From: STC-74 sp031423995
GTDB taxonomy: Bacteria; Patescibacteriota; Gracilibacteria; BD1-5; UBA2023
NCBI GenBank assembly: GCA_031423995.1
Contig: JANPGO010000008.1
Coordinates: 1-24,902, forward strand
DNA length: 24,902 nt
Reading direction: 5' to 3'
Shown: positions 9,920 through 18,766 of the stretch, piece after piece
Layout of the letters: every line of letters starts with the position of its first letter
Numbering within the stretch: the first letter of the stretch is position 1
Made by a program: the position numbers and the translations under genes
The notes under the pieces: generated by a model
Told to the model about the DNA's origin: nothing
The model's database searches: none
What the model saw: only the letters and a program-made list of their open reading frames with translations

Positions 9920-10443
9920 TGGATACCAAGATTATGAAGTAAGGTGTGAATTTCAGGAATATCCTGTGGTTTTATCCTGACGTAATCATCATCATCATGC
10001 ACCTCAGATGCAAGACTGAGAACTGTGACTCGCTCATCTGTGAGAGGGATGAATATATGATATACTCCTACTGGTACCGAAGCGGTCACCATATAACCGA
10101 GATCGATTGTATAATTTTTTATCGAAAAGTCATTTTTGAATTCTTTTTCTCCGAGAATGATCGCGAACATCGTGTGTTCCTGAGTACGATAGTCGACAAA
10201 AATCCAGAGCGCGCTTCCTGAAAGGGTACAAAATCGATCAATATTCTTCCCATGATAGTGTCCACCCCGAGCAACATGCTTCCCTGTCGCAACCGAAGCA
10301 TAGATGTGACCAAGTTTCCCTCAGAGAAATGGATGAGCAATTCCTCCAGGAACAATCTCTCCAAGGTATCCTCGGTGATCGGATATGAGCTTGTTCTCGA
10401 GGAACTCAAGTCATGGAATGTGATGTTCAGTTGAGAGTGACAT
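9913..10443 (-). CDS. RmlC-like cupin, dTDP-keto-sugar epimerase/isomerase
   Basis: 176 residues. Family features of dTDP-4-dehydrorhamnose 3,5-epimerase relatives are LISDHRGYLGEI (start of the jelly roll), HVARGGHYHGKNIDRF (about 57-71, matching the RGxHYH active-site strand, with H62 and H64), LSGSALWIFVDYRTQE, and SVPVGVYHIFIPLTDE (in place of the usual PxGxAHGF). It sits between rmlB and the aminotransferase, the position where a 3,5-epimerase or a 3,4-ketoisomerase (FdtA/WxcM type) would act on dTDP-4-keto-6-deoxyglucose. The RGxHYH motif favours the RmlC side; a ketoisomerase remains possible. It ends in a four-Asp run (VHDDDDYVR) before a short C-terminal helix. The stop overlaps the next ATG. 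Confidence 0.75.
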
Positions 10444-10447
10444 GAGT

Positions 10448-11422
10448 TTATGCTTGTGGTGATAATAATCCTAGTGCCTCATCTGGTAATAGGAATGATG
10501 CAATTTCAGTCTCAGTCGGTTCTTGAATATCTTTTCTCCTAGCAATAAATGCTTGCCTTGCAGCCAATAATTCCTGAAAAAGAGCCTCTCCTGCCTCACC
10601 TCCAATCATTCATTTCAATTCTTCTTTTTTTGCTTCAAAGTTGGTTACAAAACTTTCATCATCTTCAATAGTCAGAGAAGGTTGACTTCCAGTAGTTATT
10701 CGAACTGGAAACTTCGTATTATCTGGACTTGGATCAACTCGGAATTGGAAAAAAAATCTTGCTCCATTTGTTCAAGTTAAAATACGTTCATACTTTATCG
10801 ACCGTTGCTCATAGTAGTTAAATGCAGAGTTCTCAAAATTATCTCTATCATTAAGACAAAGAATTCTGGTTTGAAATACAGTTCCACTTTCTGAATTCCT
10901 TCTCTCTATCTTTAGATAACCATCATTCAGTCGAGTATAGGTCGTCACATGTGATCCTGAGCCACTTCATTCTGCCTCGCCAGCTTGGAATGTCACAGTA
11001 ACTGAATTTCCTCATACCTCCGGAATCTGTGTCAATGAGGTCACCTTCAGGAATGGATCCACTATATAGAGTTTACCGACTATCGCTGCAACCATAGTGA
11101 CATGGTCAGCAGGTGCTGCAGTTCAATCTCGATTGATCACGAATGATAAGCATCGACTCGGACCTCACGATGCACTTATCACCTGTCATAGTGTCTGAGC
11201 GCTATTATAACAATTCCTATTAGGAGTAGTATTCCCGAAGCCTGCCTCCCACATTCAGACTGCAGCTTGGTGCATAGCGTCAGTAAGCTGATCAAGATTT
11301 ACTCACTCCTGTAATCTGTTGGCTCTTCTTAAAACATCATTTGCAACTGGTTCTACTCAATTAAGTCATGATCATAATGATGTGGCATTTCCAGGAGTGT
11401 TTTGAACATCCGAATTTTGCAT
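10448..11422 (-). CDS. Protein with Cys-His-Asp triad spacing like arylamine N-acetyltransferases; function unknown
   Basis: 324 residues, with many TGA-coded glycines. The key region is NRNCYNSAQTLGQ (C71), ADHVTMVAAIVGKLYIVDP (H107, D122). Cys, then His 36 residues on, then Asp 15 after it, with the Asp at the end of a beta strand, is the order and spacing of the arylamine N-acetyltransferase/transglutaminase-like fold. The roughly 70-residue helical N-terminus also fits that fold. The rest (TFQAGEAEGSGSGSHVTTYT, a Tyr/Phe-rich beta section and an acidic, Ala/Leu-rich C-terminal helix) I do not recognise. It lies 27 bp after rmlB and 4 bp before the RmlC-like gene. A cysteine peptidase is the main alternative. 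The gene is certain; the fold call is inference. Confidence 0.6.
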
Positions 11423-11449
11423 AGTCAGAAGAATTAAGAAATAGACATT

Positions 11450-12478
11450 TTATTTAGTATTATTCAGAAGTTGATACTCTTGTTGGAGTTTTGCCCAGGA
11501 GTGCTCATACCATTTTTCATTCTTCACATACCAGTCGATCGTCATCTCGATACTCTGTTCGAAAGTATGTTCTGGAGTCCATCCGAGATCATTCTTTGCC
11601 TTGGTGTAGTACATCGCGTAGCGCGTGTCGTTACCTGGACGATCCTTCACATAGTTGATGAGAGATTTCGGTTTACCGAGTTTCTCAACGACAACATTCG
11701 CCACTTCGATATTCGATGTCTCACGTTCCGTCGAGAAGAAGTAGGTCTCACCACTTTTCCCGAGATGTAGGACTCGATCGATCCCTTCACAGTGGTCTCA
11801 TACGTAGATGTAGTCTCGCATATTATGTCCTGATCCATGGACGGTGATCGGACGATCATTGAGAGCATTCAGGGTGAACCACGGAACAATCTTCTCAGGA
11901 AATTGGTAGGGACCAATATTGTTCGTACAGTTCGAGAGGGTGATATTCATCCCATAGGTATGTCTATACGCTCGCACGAGGTGATCCGCAGCAGCCTTGC
12001 TCGCCGAGTAGGGATTCTGAGGATTGTAGTTGGACTCCTCTGTGAACTTGATTGAGAGATCATCGAGCGGAAGCTCACCGAAAACTTCGTCCGTCGAGAT
12101 AAGATGAAATCGATCGACTCCCACGAATTTCGCAGCCTCGAGGAGGCTATGCGTTCCGAGGATATTCGTCATGAGAAATGGGTAGGGATTTTCGATGCTC
12201 TTATCTACATGACTCTCTGCAGCAAAATGCGCCACAAAGTCAGGTTTTTCTTTCACAAATATTTCGAGCATTTTGTGTCGCTCGACGATATCTTCACGAT
12301 AGAAGGCAAATCGATCAGAAAATTTCTCAATCGCCTCCTTCAGATTATCGAGATTCCCTGCATAGGTGAGCTTATCCACGACGATCACTCGATAGTCAGG
12401 ATATTTCTTCAAGATGTGATAGACGAAGTTGGCTCCGATGAATCCAGCTCCACCAGTGACGAGTACTGTACGTTTCAT
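11450..12478 (-). CDS. rmlB: dTDP-glucose 4,6-dehydratase
   Basis: 342 residues. It converts dTDP-D-glucose to dTDP-4-keto-6-deoxy-D-glucose, the entry to dTDP-deoxy sugars. It is an extended SDR enzyme: TGGAGFIGANF (NAD binding, residues 8-18), DKLTYAGNLDNL (the RmlB-specific loop), HFAAESHVDKSI, ISTDEVFGEL (catalytic T129, D130, E131), and Y157-x3-K161 in PYSASKAAADH. NCTNNIGPYQFPEKIVP and HGSGHNMRDYIYVGDHCEGI are also signature stretches. Only one glycine, in YVGDHCEG, is coded by TGA, far fewer than in neighbouring genes. It begins 17 bp after the fusion gene. Downstream partners are the RmlC-like cupin and DegT aminotransferase. Confidence 0.96.
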
Positions 12479-12495
12479 AGTGCAATGAGTAAGAA

Positions 12496-14175
12496 TTATT
12501 TCTTGAGGATAACTGTTTTATATATCGGATTGTGCCGTTCTGGATTATTTTTATCCATGAAGTCAATCTTTGAATAATCATATCCTTCTATTCGGTAGTT
12601 GACCCAATCTGCAAAGTACGGTCTATCTTGGCTCACGACACCTGCGAGTGCATCGAGTCAGCAACCGATATCGATAATTGGACAATTCACATACTGCTTC
12701 ATGAGTGGCATGAGTGCATACTTCACACTTCATGACCCAAGGAGCACAATCTTTGCCTCAGAACGGATAAGCTGTTCTGCTATTTTCTGAGAAAGTCATT
12801 CTGCATCATCAGCCGCTCATTTTTCAGGGATTTCTATGAAGGTATCGATTTGCTCTACACCGAGGTACTTCCTGTATTCCTCATATTGCATGAGTTCCTG
12901 TATAAGTTTTATTTTTTCAGAACCTCAGATCAGACAGATTCATTCAGGATAGTTTCGAAAAACCCATCGACTCGATACAAGGGCATAGACTGATTCAAGG
13001 TAAAATTGAGGAATTTTCATGAATCGCTGGTAGAATATTTCTCCCTTAAAATGGCTGATCATCTTCAGTACTGGTATGAGAAAAATACGACAAGTAAAAA
13101 GAGCCAGGAGCTTATCTCAGATGAGCTTTTTGATCTTTGTATGGAGCTCCTTTTTCGGGCGATGTGACTTGATACCCAAGAGGAGATTTGCAAGCGTGAA
13201 AAAATAGTAGACCGCAAGTGATCGAATTTTTGTCATGCAATGGCGCTCTACGCTGATCACCTCATTGTTCCAAAAGAGATCTCTATACTGCGTCATATTG
13301 ATATCCTTATATGGTTTCGTGAGTGCTCTATTTCCTGGTTTTGCACTTCCAATTGGATTCTCCCTCAGAAAATAATAATCTCCATCGCCAAATCGAAGAA
13401 TATTGAGATTTTCTTGAAAGTGAGATTTCTCCTTTATGAGTCGGTTGAGACGCATGAAATTTGACTGAAAAGTCTCTCTCTTAAAAAAAGAAGGTCGTCC
13501 GAAGTATTTTACGTTGAGAATATTGTTTGTCTCTGTTCATTGGATCCAGTATTGTCCATGGATCTTTGGAAACTTGAGCCTTCGGAAAATCATGATATCA
13601 TGCGCCCACCAGCTATACCCCATATTGAGGAGACTTGATTGAAGTGCGTTTGCCAGATCATTGCTGAGAGGTTTTGAATAATGAAACCCTCGTTTTTCTA
13701 CCTCGGATATGATATACTCTTGTCATCGAGGATTCTGATGTTGATCATTGCCATGTGATGCCTCTGCTGACCACGTGAGGACGAGGAGATCTTTCGCAGA
13801 TTTTGTAATATTATCAATAAAATTCTGTTCCCCAGATATTTCGATATGTTCACCCACTTCAGTCGAATTCACGATATCATATATTCCTCCCGTATCATAG
13901 GGTTGAGCAAGGTCAGCAATCTGTATATTCTCTCGTATAATAGGATGTGCATGTTTTTTTGCCCACTCAAAGTAGTCAACTCATGTTACAGAAATATGTG
14001 GGTATTTCTGTTTCATATACTGCATCACTCCCCCGTTATTACAACCAAAATCTCCAAAACTCTCAACAAGAGTGAGATCAAATACGGATTCCAGTGCCTG
14101 AAAATAGAGCTTGTACGGAAGTGTACTTCGACTATATTCATCTTCATAGTATTGGGCTTCTAATTGTTTTTCCAT
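12496..14175 (-). CDS. Fused methyltransferase / GT-D glycosyltransferase
   Basis: One open frame of 559 codons holds two domains. Residues 1-200 form a class I methyltransferase: GDFGCNNGGVMQYM (about 41-54, motif I), SVTGVDYFEWA (motif II), YDIVNSTEVGEHIEI (motif IV), LLVLTWSAEASHGND. Residues about 240-559 match the GT-D fold (DUF1792 type): NILRFGDGDYYFLRENP (about 258-274, the family's RFGDGE motif), KIVLLGSGSVKYAL and IDIGCGLDALAGV with RPYFADW (about 500-524). The joining region has no TAA or TAG; TGA-coded glycines occur on both sides. ATG 14175 is chosen 10 bp after the preceding stop; ATG 14220 in frame would add 15 residues and overlap it. The protein may methylate and transfer sugar in one step of chain growth. 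Confidence 0.82.
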
Positions 14176-14185
14176 AGTGAAAAGA

Positions 14186-14932
14186 TTACTTATTACTTGT
14201 ATTTTTTTTGTAGACACCATAAATTCATGAGCCTATCAAAAAATGGACTCATCCCTGAAATAATGACTCAAAACGTTGACTCACTATATTCAAAAGTCCA
14301 AAAACAGGAAATAATATTCCCAAAATCATTCCATTCACTGGATAGTCTCGATTGTATCACCAAGAAATCATATCAAGATCACTCATGACTCCAAGGGTCC
14401 AAAGTCATTTTTGTGTGAATGGTCGTACATGGGTTGGATCAACATAGAAGTTGAGATTTCCTGGAAGGAGAAGCATCTTTACACTTGATGTAGCGATATA
14501 TGCGATTGCTTCGGTTTTGAGCACTCGATATATTTCATTGTATTGTTTCACAGGATGATCGAGATGTTCTATTACTTGAGTTGAGATAACCAAGTCAAAA
14601 CCTTCGTCTCAGAATGGGAGAATACCATCATCCTTGATTTGTGAGAATTGAATACCTTCTCCATAATACTCAGAAACATCTCATATATCGCAGCCATAGA
14701 GTTTGAGATCTGGCCGTATATCATGGATATCATGAAGAAGTACTCCCCTTCCGCAACCAATATCGAGAACCTTTGCTCCATACGGGAGGTTCTGGATGTA
14801 ATGAAAGGCGATATGAAAAAACTTTATATGTTTTGCGACTCAGAGTTGAAAATACCGTAATTTTTTTGCAAAGGATGCTCCCGATGTATGTCATGCATAT
14901 TTTTGAAAATATCACTTATTGAATTGAGACAT
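14186..14932 (-). CDS. Class I SAM-dependent methyltransferase
   Basis: 248 residues. AKVLDIGCGRGVLLHDI (about 53-69) is SAM motif I; LKLYGCDIGD motif II; FDLVISTQVIEHLDHPVKQY motif IV, the Methyltransf_11 pattern; LKTEAIAYIATSSV the post-motif strand. The segment NFYVDPTHVRPFTQKG matches the DPTHVRPF-like motif of sugar or O-antigen methyltransferases, supporting a role in glycan decoration. A hydrophobic stretch (GMILGILFPVFGLLNIV) near the C-terminus could anchor it at the membrane. It begins 2 bp after the fcl stop and ends 10 bp before the fusion gene. The substrate is unknown. Confidence 0.87.
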
Positions 14933-14934
14933 AG

Positions 14935-15894
14935 TTATTTGGAGTTATAATTCTCGAGAAACCACTGATATGCTAACTGAATTCCATCTTCGAGTTCGAC
15001 TTCATGTTTCCACCCTGTTACCTCGATACGGCTGACATCGAGGAGTTTTCGAGGAGTACCATTCGGACGGCTCGTGTCCCAGAGTATTTCTCCATCGAAA
15101 CCGACAATTTCCTTTACGAGATATGCAATTTCCTTGATCGAGCAATCCTTCCCTGTTCCGATATTGAAGAATATATCTCCTGTTTCATTCTGTTCCTTGC
15201 TCGGGGTAAATGTATTCATAAGGTGAATACATGCTCGAGCCATATCATCAGAATAGAGAAACTCTCGAAAAGGAGACCCATCTCCCCAAAGAGTAACGCT
15301 TGGAAGTGTATTCATTTTTGCTTCGTGAAATTTTCGAATCATTGCTGGCATCACATGGGATTTCTCGAGGTCAAAATTATCAAATGGACCATACAGATTC
15401 GTCGGCATACAGGCAATATACTCCGTACCGTACTGACGATTATAGCTCTGACAGAGCTTGATTCCTGCGATCTTAGCAAGCGCATATGCTTCATTGGTGG
15501 GCTCGAGGAGACCTGTCAGCAGTGAATCTTCACGTATCGGCTGATCCGCAAGACGTGGATAGATACAGCTCGAACCGAGGAAGAGGAGTTTCTTGACTCC
15601 ATTTGTATATGCAGATTCGATGACATTGTTCTGGATTCTCAGATTCGTCAGAAGGAAATCTACTGGATAGGTATTGTTTGCGACAATACCACCAACCTTA
15701 GCAGCTGCAAGGATGATGTATTCAGGTTTCTCGCTCTGGAAAAATGCCTCTACCGAGAGAGTATCGGTGAGATCCAGTTCATCATGGGTTCGATAGACGA
15801 GACTCGTATATTCAGCTTTCTCAAGATTGCGAACAATAGCCGACCCAACGAGTCATCGGTGACCTGCAATATAGATTTTTGAATTCTTTTCCAT
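14935..15894 (-). CDS. fcl: GDP-L-fucose synthase
   Basis: 319 residues, the family length. It epimerises and reduces GDP-4-keto-6-deoxy-D-mannose to GDP-L-fucose with NADPH, the second step after Gmd. It is an SDR enzyme: YIAGHRGLVGSAIVRNL (residues 8-24, NADP binding, the RG glycine coded by TGA), AAAKVGGIVANNTYP, GSSCIYP (S108, S109, C110) and EAYALAKIAG (Y137, K141). MPTNLYGPFDNFD and FLYSDDMARACIHLM are diagnostic. Only this one TGA occurs in the gene. The ATG at 15894 is preceded by an apparent promoter and by the terminator of the cassette upstream, so it heads its own operon. The product feeds the GT11 fucosyltransferase. Confidence 0.96.
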
Positions 15895-15921
15895 ATATTT
15901 CTATAAAAAATAAGCGTCAGG

Positions 15922-15949
15922 ATTGTATCAATATTTCCGCTTTTGTCAC
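15922..15949 (-). promoter_or_regulatory. Putative sigma-70-type promoter for the fcl operon
   Basis: On the minus strand GTGACA (15949-15944), 16 bp, then TACAAT (15927-15922), giving a start near 15915, about 20 bp before the fcl ATG. It immediately follows the terminator at 15952-15979, as expected for a new transcription unit. Confidence 0.5.
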
Positions 15950-15951
15950 AT

Positions 15952-15979
15952 AAAAAAACTCCCGAATTATTTCGGGAGT
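15952..15979 (-). terminator. Rho-independent terminator of the HD-like/cupin cassette
   Basis: On the minus strand ACTCCCGAA, a four-base loop ATAA, then TTCGGGAGT form a perfect 9-bp stem (15979-15958), followed directly by six T (15957-15952). The TAA stop of the cupin-like gene (15969-15967) lies in the loop, so the last sense codons form the ascending stem. Confidence 0.9.
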
Positions 15980-16584
15980 CAAAGATTATCTTGATTTAGA
16001 TCCATATTTCAAGTATCAAAAAAACGAGGAAGCATACCTGTAAATACGGCAACAATACCTTCGCTATCTCACTCTCATGTAAATGCAAGTGTGTGGGCAA
16101 CATAAGTTGGAAGAATAATAGTATCTCATGATCAGAATGGAGTCTGAATAATTTCTCATACCTGAACCGTTCCATCTACCATAGACCTTACTCTCGTAAG
16201 CAATATTCACACACCTTTTTCCATGCAAAACCCTTCGGAAAATCTTGATCAAATTCATCATGTCAACGTATGGAAATGGTCACCTAGACCCCTTCATAAC
16301 TCAATACTGTTCTTGAATACAAAATATCGTTTACCCGAAATATTGATTTCTATATAATTTCACTCATCAATGCGCCGTCGATCGTCAAGTCGATTATTTT
16401 CCTGAGTTCACACATCGAGTTGCATTAGCCCTATAATCTTCCCATGTGTTTCTCGATATTGGACAAGTGCAGGGTAAGTATTTGAATCTGGAAATACATA
16501 TATTCACGGGTGATCTTGAATCACTTGATCAGCACTTTCGATGAGTCTTTCTCTGAGCGAGGGGAGTTGTAGGTCAGTATTCAT
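15967..16584 (-). CDS. Cupin-like protein of unknown function
   Basis: 205 residues. The C-terminal half resembles a single cupin barrel: GDHFHTLTGG (HxH of cupin motif 1), FSEGFCMEKGVGILL, GEIIQTPFGSGDTIILPTYV, then AHTLAFTGEGDSEGIVAVF (motif 2, PxxxxHxxxF). The N-terminal part (LRERLIESADQVIQDHPGIY, RETHGKIIGLMQLDVG) is mixed alpha/beta and not recognised. Many glycines are TGA. It starts 2 bp after the stop of the HD-like gene and ends within the terminator hairpin, so the two genes form a closed unit. A sugar isomerase or a ligand-binding protein are both possible; no substrate can be named. Confidence 0.6.
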
Positions 16585-16586
16585 AA

Positions 16587-17456
16587 CTATTCTCATTTAA
16601 GAGTATCCGCAACATCACCCGCAACTCATCCCTTGACTCAGTCTACTCATGATTCATTCACTAAATTTACAATAAACTCTACTGGATCTTCATTACTCTG
16701 TAGATCAAGTTCACTCGCAATCCGAGTACAGATCATACGGTATATTTTATCTTGCCAATCAAAGAAATTTTTTACTTCAGCTCATTCTCCTGAAGCTCCT
16801 TGGGTTATATCCTTTAGTTCCTCAACTGTACCTTCCGAAACTGCGAGTCACTCTTTCCAGAGAAACGGATATGCATCAGAAAAATCTGCAAATGCTGCAC
16901 GATCTACGAAACTTGATACTTGAATATTAGAGGTATATCCTTCGAATTTTGGATTCTTCGCCCCTACCATATCTGATGCAATATGAATGACCATCTCAGA
17001 AAGACTTCTCTCTGGATTGAGGACGACTCCTGACTCACTCATCACGATAAAATCCTTTAGACTTGTATGACCAATAACTTTTCTCATCATTGAGGCAATC
17101 TCAATATCACTCCGTCAAGCTTTTGATCATGTCTGTTCAAGCTGCTCCCTCAGTTTATCATACCACGCTTCACTATATGGTTTTAAACCTGCAACTTCTT
17201 TTTTTCATATGACTTCGAGATGCTTGAGCGCATTATGAAGGACTGCCGCTTGTACTACAGAATCTCTCACCTCTTGCTTTATTGCTCATGCCCTCAGTAA
17301 TGCATCAGCGATCTTCTCTGCAACGAAAACAACCATACCGGTCTGTAGGCGAGCATTTTCGAATGATTCAGCATCTTCATTTCAAGAGAAAGGACTCTTA
17401 TATGGTCATGTTGATAACCCGAGTGCATCAAGAATATGAAAAAACTCTGGGTACAT
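16587..17456 (-). CDS. Possible degenerate HD-domain protein; start uncertain
   Basis: 289 residues from ATG 17456 (or 294 from GTG 17471). Predicted all-helical. RDSVVQAAVLHNALKHLEVI (H74-N75) looks like the HD motif with Asp replaced by Asn; VIGHTSL (H130) and SEMVIHIASDMVG (D162) fit the later His and Asp of HD hydrolases, while the first His is not evident. So the fold is plausible but phosphohydrolase activity is doubtful. The rest is Ser/Glu-rich with no known motif. The frame continues upstream through an in-frame TAA (17489-17487) into a 27-codon ORF from ATG 17570, so the gene may have lost its true start. It ends with TAG, 2 bp before the cupin-like gene. Confidence 0.5.
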
Positions 17457-17486
17457 ACCCTCAAGTCTCACTAAATTAGCTTGAAC

Positions 17487-17570
17487 TTATTCAGGAGTAA
17501 ATGTACTTTTCAGAGTACTCGGAACTTCATGAATATCAGAAGCTCAATCTGGAAGAGTAGGAGTAGCCAT
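17487..17570 (-). CDS. Short upstream ORF in frame with the HD-like gene
   Basis: 27 codons and TAA, beginning MATPTLPDGASDIHEVPSTL, rich in Ser, Thr and Pro, with one TGA-coded Gly. It lies just downstream of a good promoter and in the same frame as the following gene, whose frame stays open right after the TAA (VQANLVRLEGM). It is either a leader peptide, or the original N-terminus of the HD-like protein cut off by a nonsense mutation (or sequencing error) at codon 28. Confidence 0.35.
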
Positions 17571-17594
17571 AAATATTAAATTAATATAGTATGT

Positions 17595-17622
17595 ATCCTA
17601 TTCTAAATATATACTTTGTCAA
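17595..17622 (-). promoter_or_regulatory. Putative promoter of the HD-like/cupin cassette
   Basis: On the minus strand TTGACA (17622-17617, a perfect -35), 16 bp, then TAGGAT (17600-17595). It starts 2 bp after the gmd stop codon and predicts a transcript start near 17588, about 18 bp before ATG 17570. Confidence 0.5.
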
Positions 17623-17623
17623 A

Positions 17624-18721
17624 CTATTCATACTGCGCGAGAATCTCATACCCGTGCTTCTTGAGGATCTCTTCTTTTCGAAATATTTCGATATCTGATT
17701 TTACCATTTCTGATACCATCTGGGCAATCGTGTACTCTCTTTTCCATCCCAGTCTTGTCTCTGCCTGAGTTGCATCTCAGAGCAGGAGATCAACCTCAGC
17801 AGGACGGAAATATCGTGAATCTACCTCGATGAGACAGGTATCAGTTCCCTTTTTGTAGCCCTTTTCTTCCACACCGGTTCCTCGCCACTCGATCTCGATA
17901 CCAACTTCATGGAATCCCCATTCGACGAACTCTCGAACTGAATAGGTCTCCCCGGTTGCGAGGACGAAGTCCTCAGGAGTATCATGCTGGAGCATGAGCC
18001 ACATACCCTTCACATAGTCTTTCGCATGTCACCAGTCTCGTTTTGCATCGAGATTTCCGATATAGAGTCGATCGGCGAGTCAGAGATGGATCTGTGCTAC
18101 CGCTCGTGTGATCTTGCGTGTGACGAATGTCTCACCACGAACCGGAGATTCATGATTGAAGAGGAGTCCATTGACTGCGAACATTCCATAGCTTTCTCGG
18201 TAATTCACCGTCGACCAATAGGAGAAGAGCTTTGCGACACCATAGGGACTGCGAGGATGGAATGGAGAAGTTTCATTGTATCACTTTTCTGGCATATTAT
18301 ACCCAATACCTCCGAACATCTCGGAGGTAGATGCCTGATAGAATCGAGTTTTTTTCTCGAGACCATTCACGCGGATTGCTTCGAGCAGACGAAGGGTTCA
18401 AAGTCCATCGACATTGGCTGTGTATTCAGGCATCTCGAAACTCACCTTCACATGGGACTGTGCTCCGAGATTGTATATCTCATCTGGCTTAATATCTGCT
18501 ATGAGCTTGATGAGATTGCCTGAATCTGTGAGATCGCCATAGTGGAGACGAAAGTGTACACCACGACTATGTGTATCTTGATAGAGATGATCAACTCGAT
18601 TGGTATTGAGAAGGGATGAACGCCGCTTGATACCATGAACCTCATATCCTTGAGACAGGAGAAATTCAGCGAGATAGGCGCCATCTTGTCAGGTAACACC
18701 GGTAATAAGTGCTTTTTTCAT
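17624..18721 (-). CDS. gmd: GDP-mannose 4,6-dehydratase
   Basis: 365 residues. It converts GDP-D-mannose to GDP-4-keto-6-deoxy-D-mannose, the first committed step to GDP-L-fucose. It is an extended SDR enzyme: MKKALITGVTGQDGAYLAEF (NADP binding), IKRRSSLLNTNRVDHLY (the gmd-specific RR loop), NLGAQSHVKVSFE, QASTSEMFGGIG (131-140), and Y160-x3-K164 in RSPYGVAK. NHESPVRGETFVTRKIT and GNLDAKRDWGHAKDYV are family signatures. TGA codes Gly in EKGYNE and in LLLGDAT near the C-terminus. It starts 45 bp after the dehydrogenase and ends with TAG. Its usual partner fcl is 1.7 kb downstream, separated by the HD-like/cupin cassette. Confidence 0.96.
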
Positions 18722-18766
18722 AGATTATAGACTGTTAGTATATAGAATATTCGTATATCATAAGCT

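Noticed and set aside
10002..10010. Run of four Asp codons as a microsatellite or contingency repeat
   Set aside because: Only four GAT units, too few for slippage, and within an otherwise normal coding sequence.
13117..13455. A separate GT-D gene starting at ATG 13455
   Set aside because: The same frame is open without TAA or TAG back through the methyltransferase domain, so a fusion is the simpler reading; internal initiation cannot be fully excluded.
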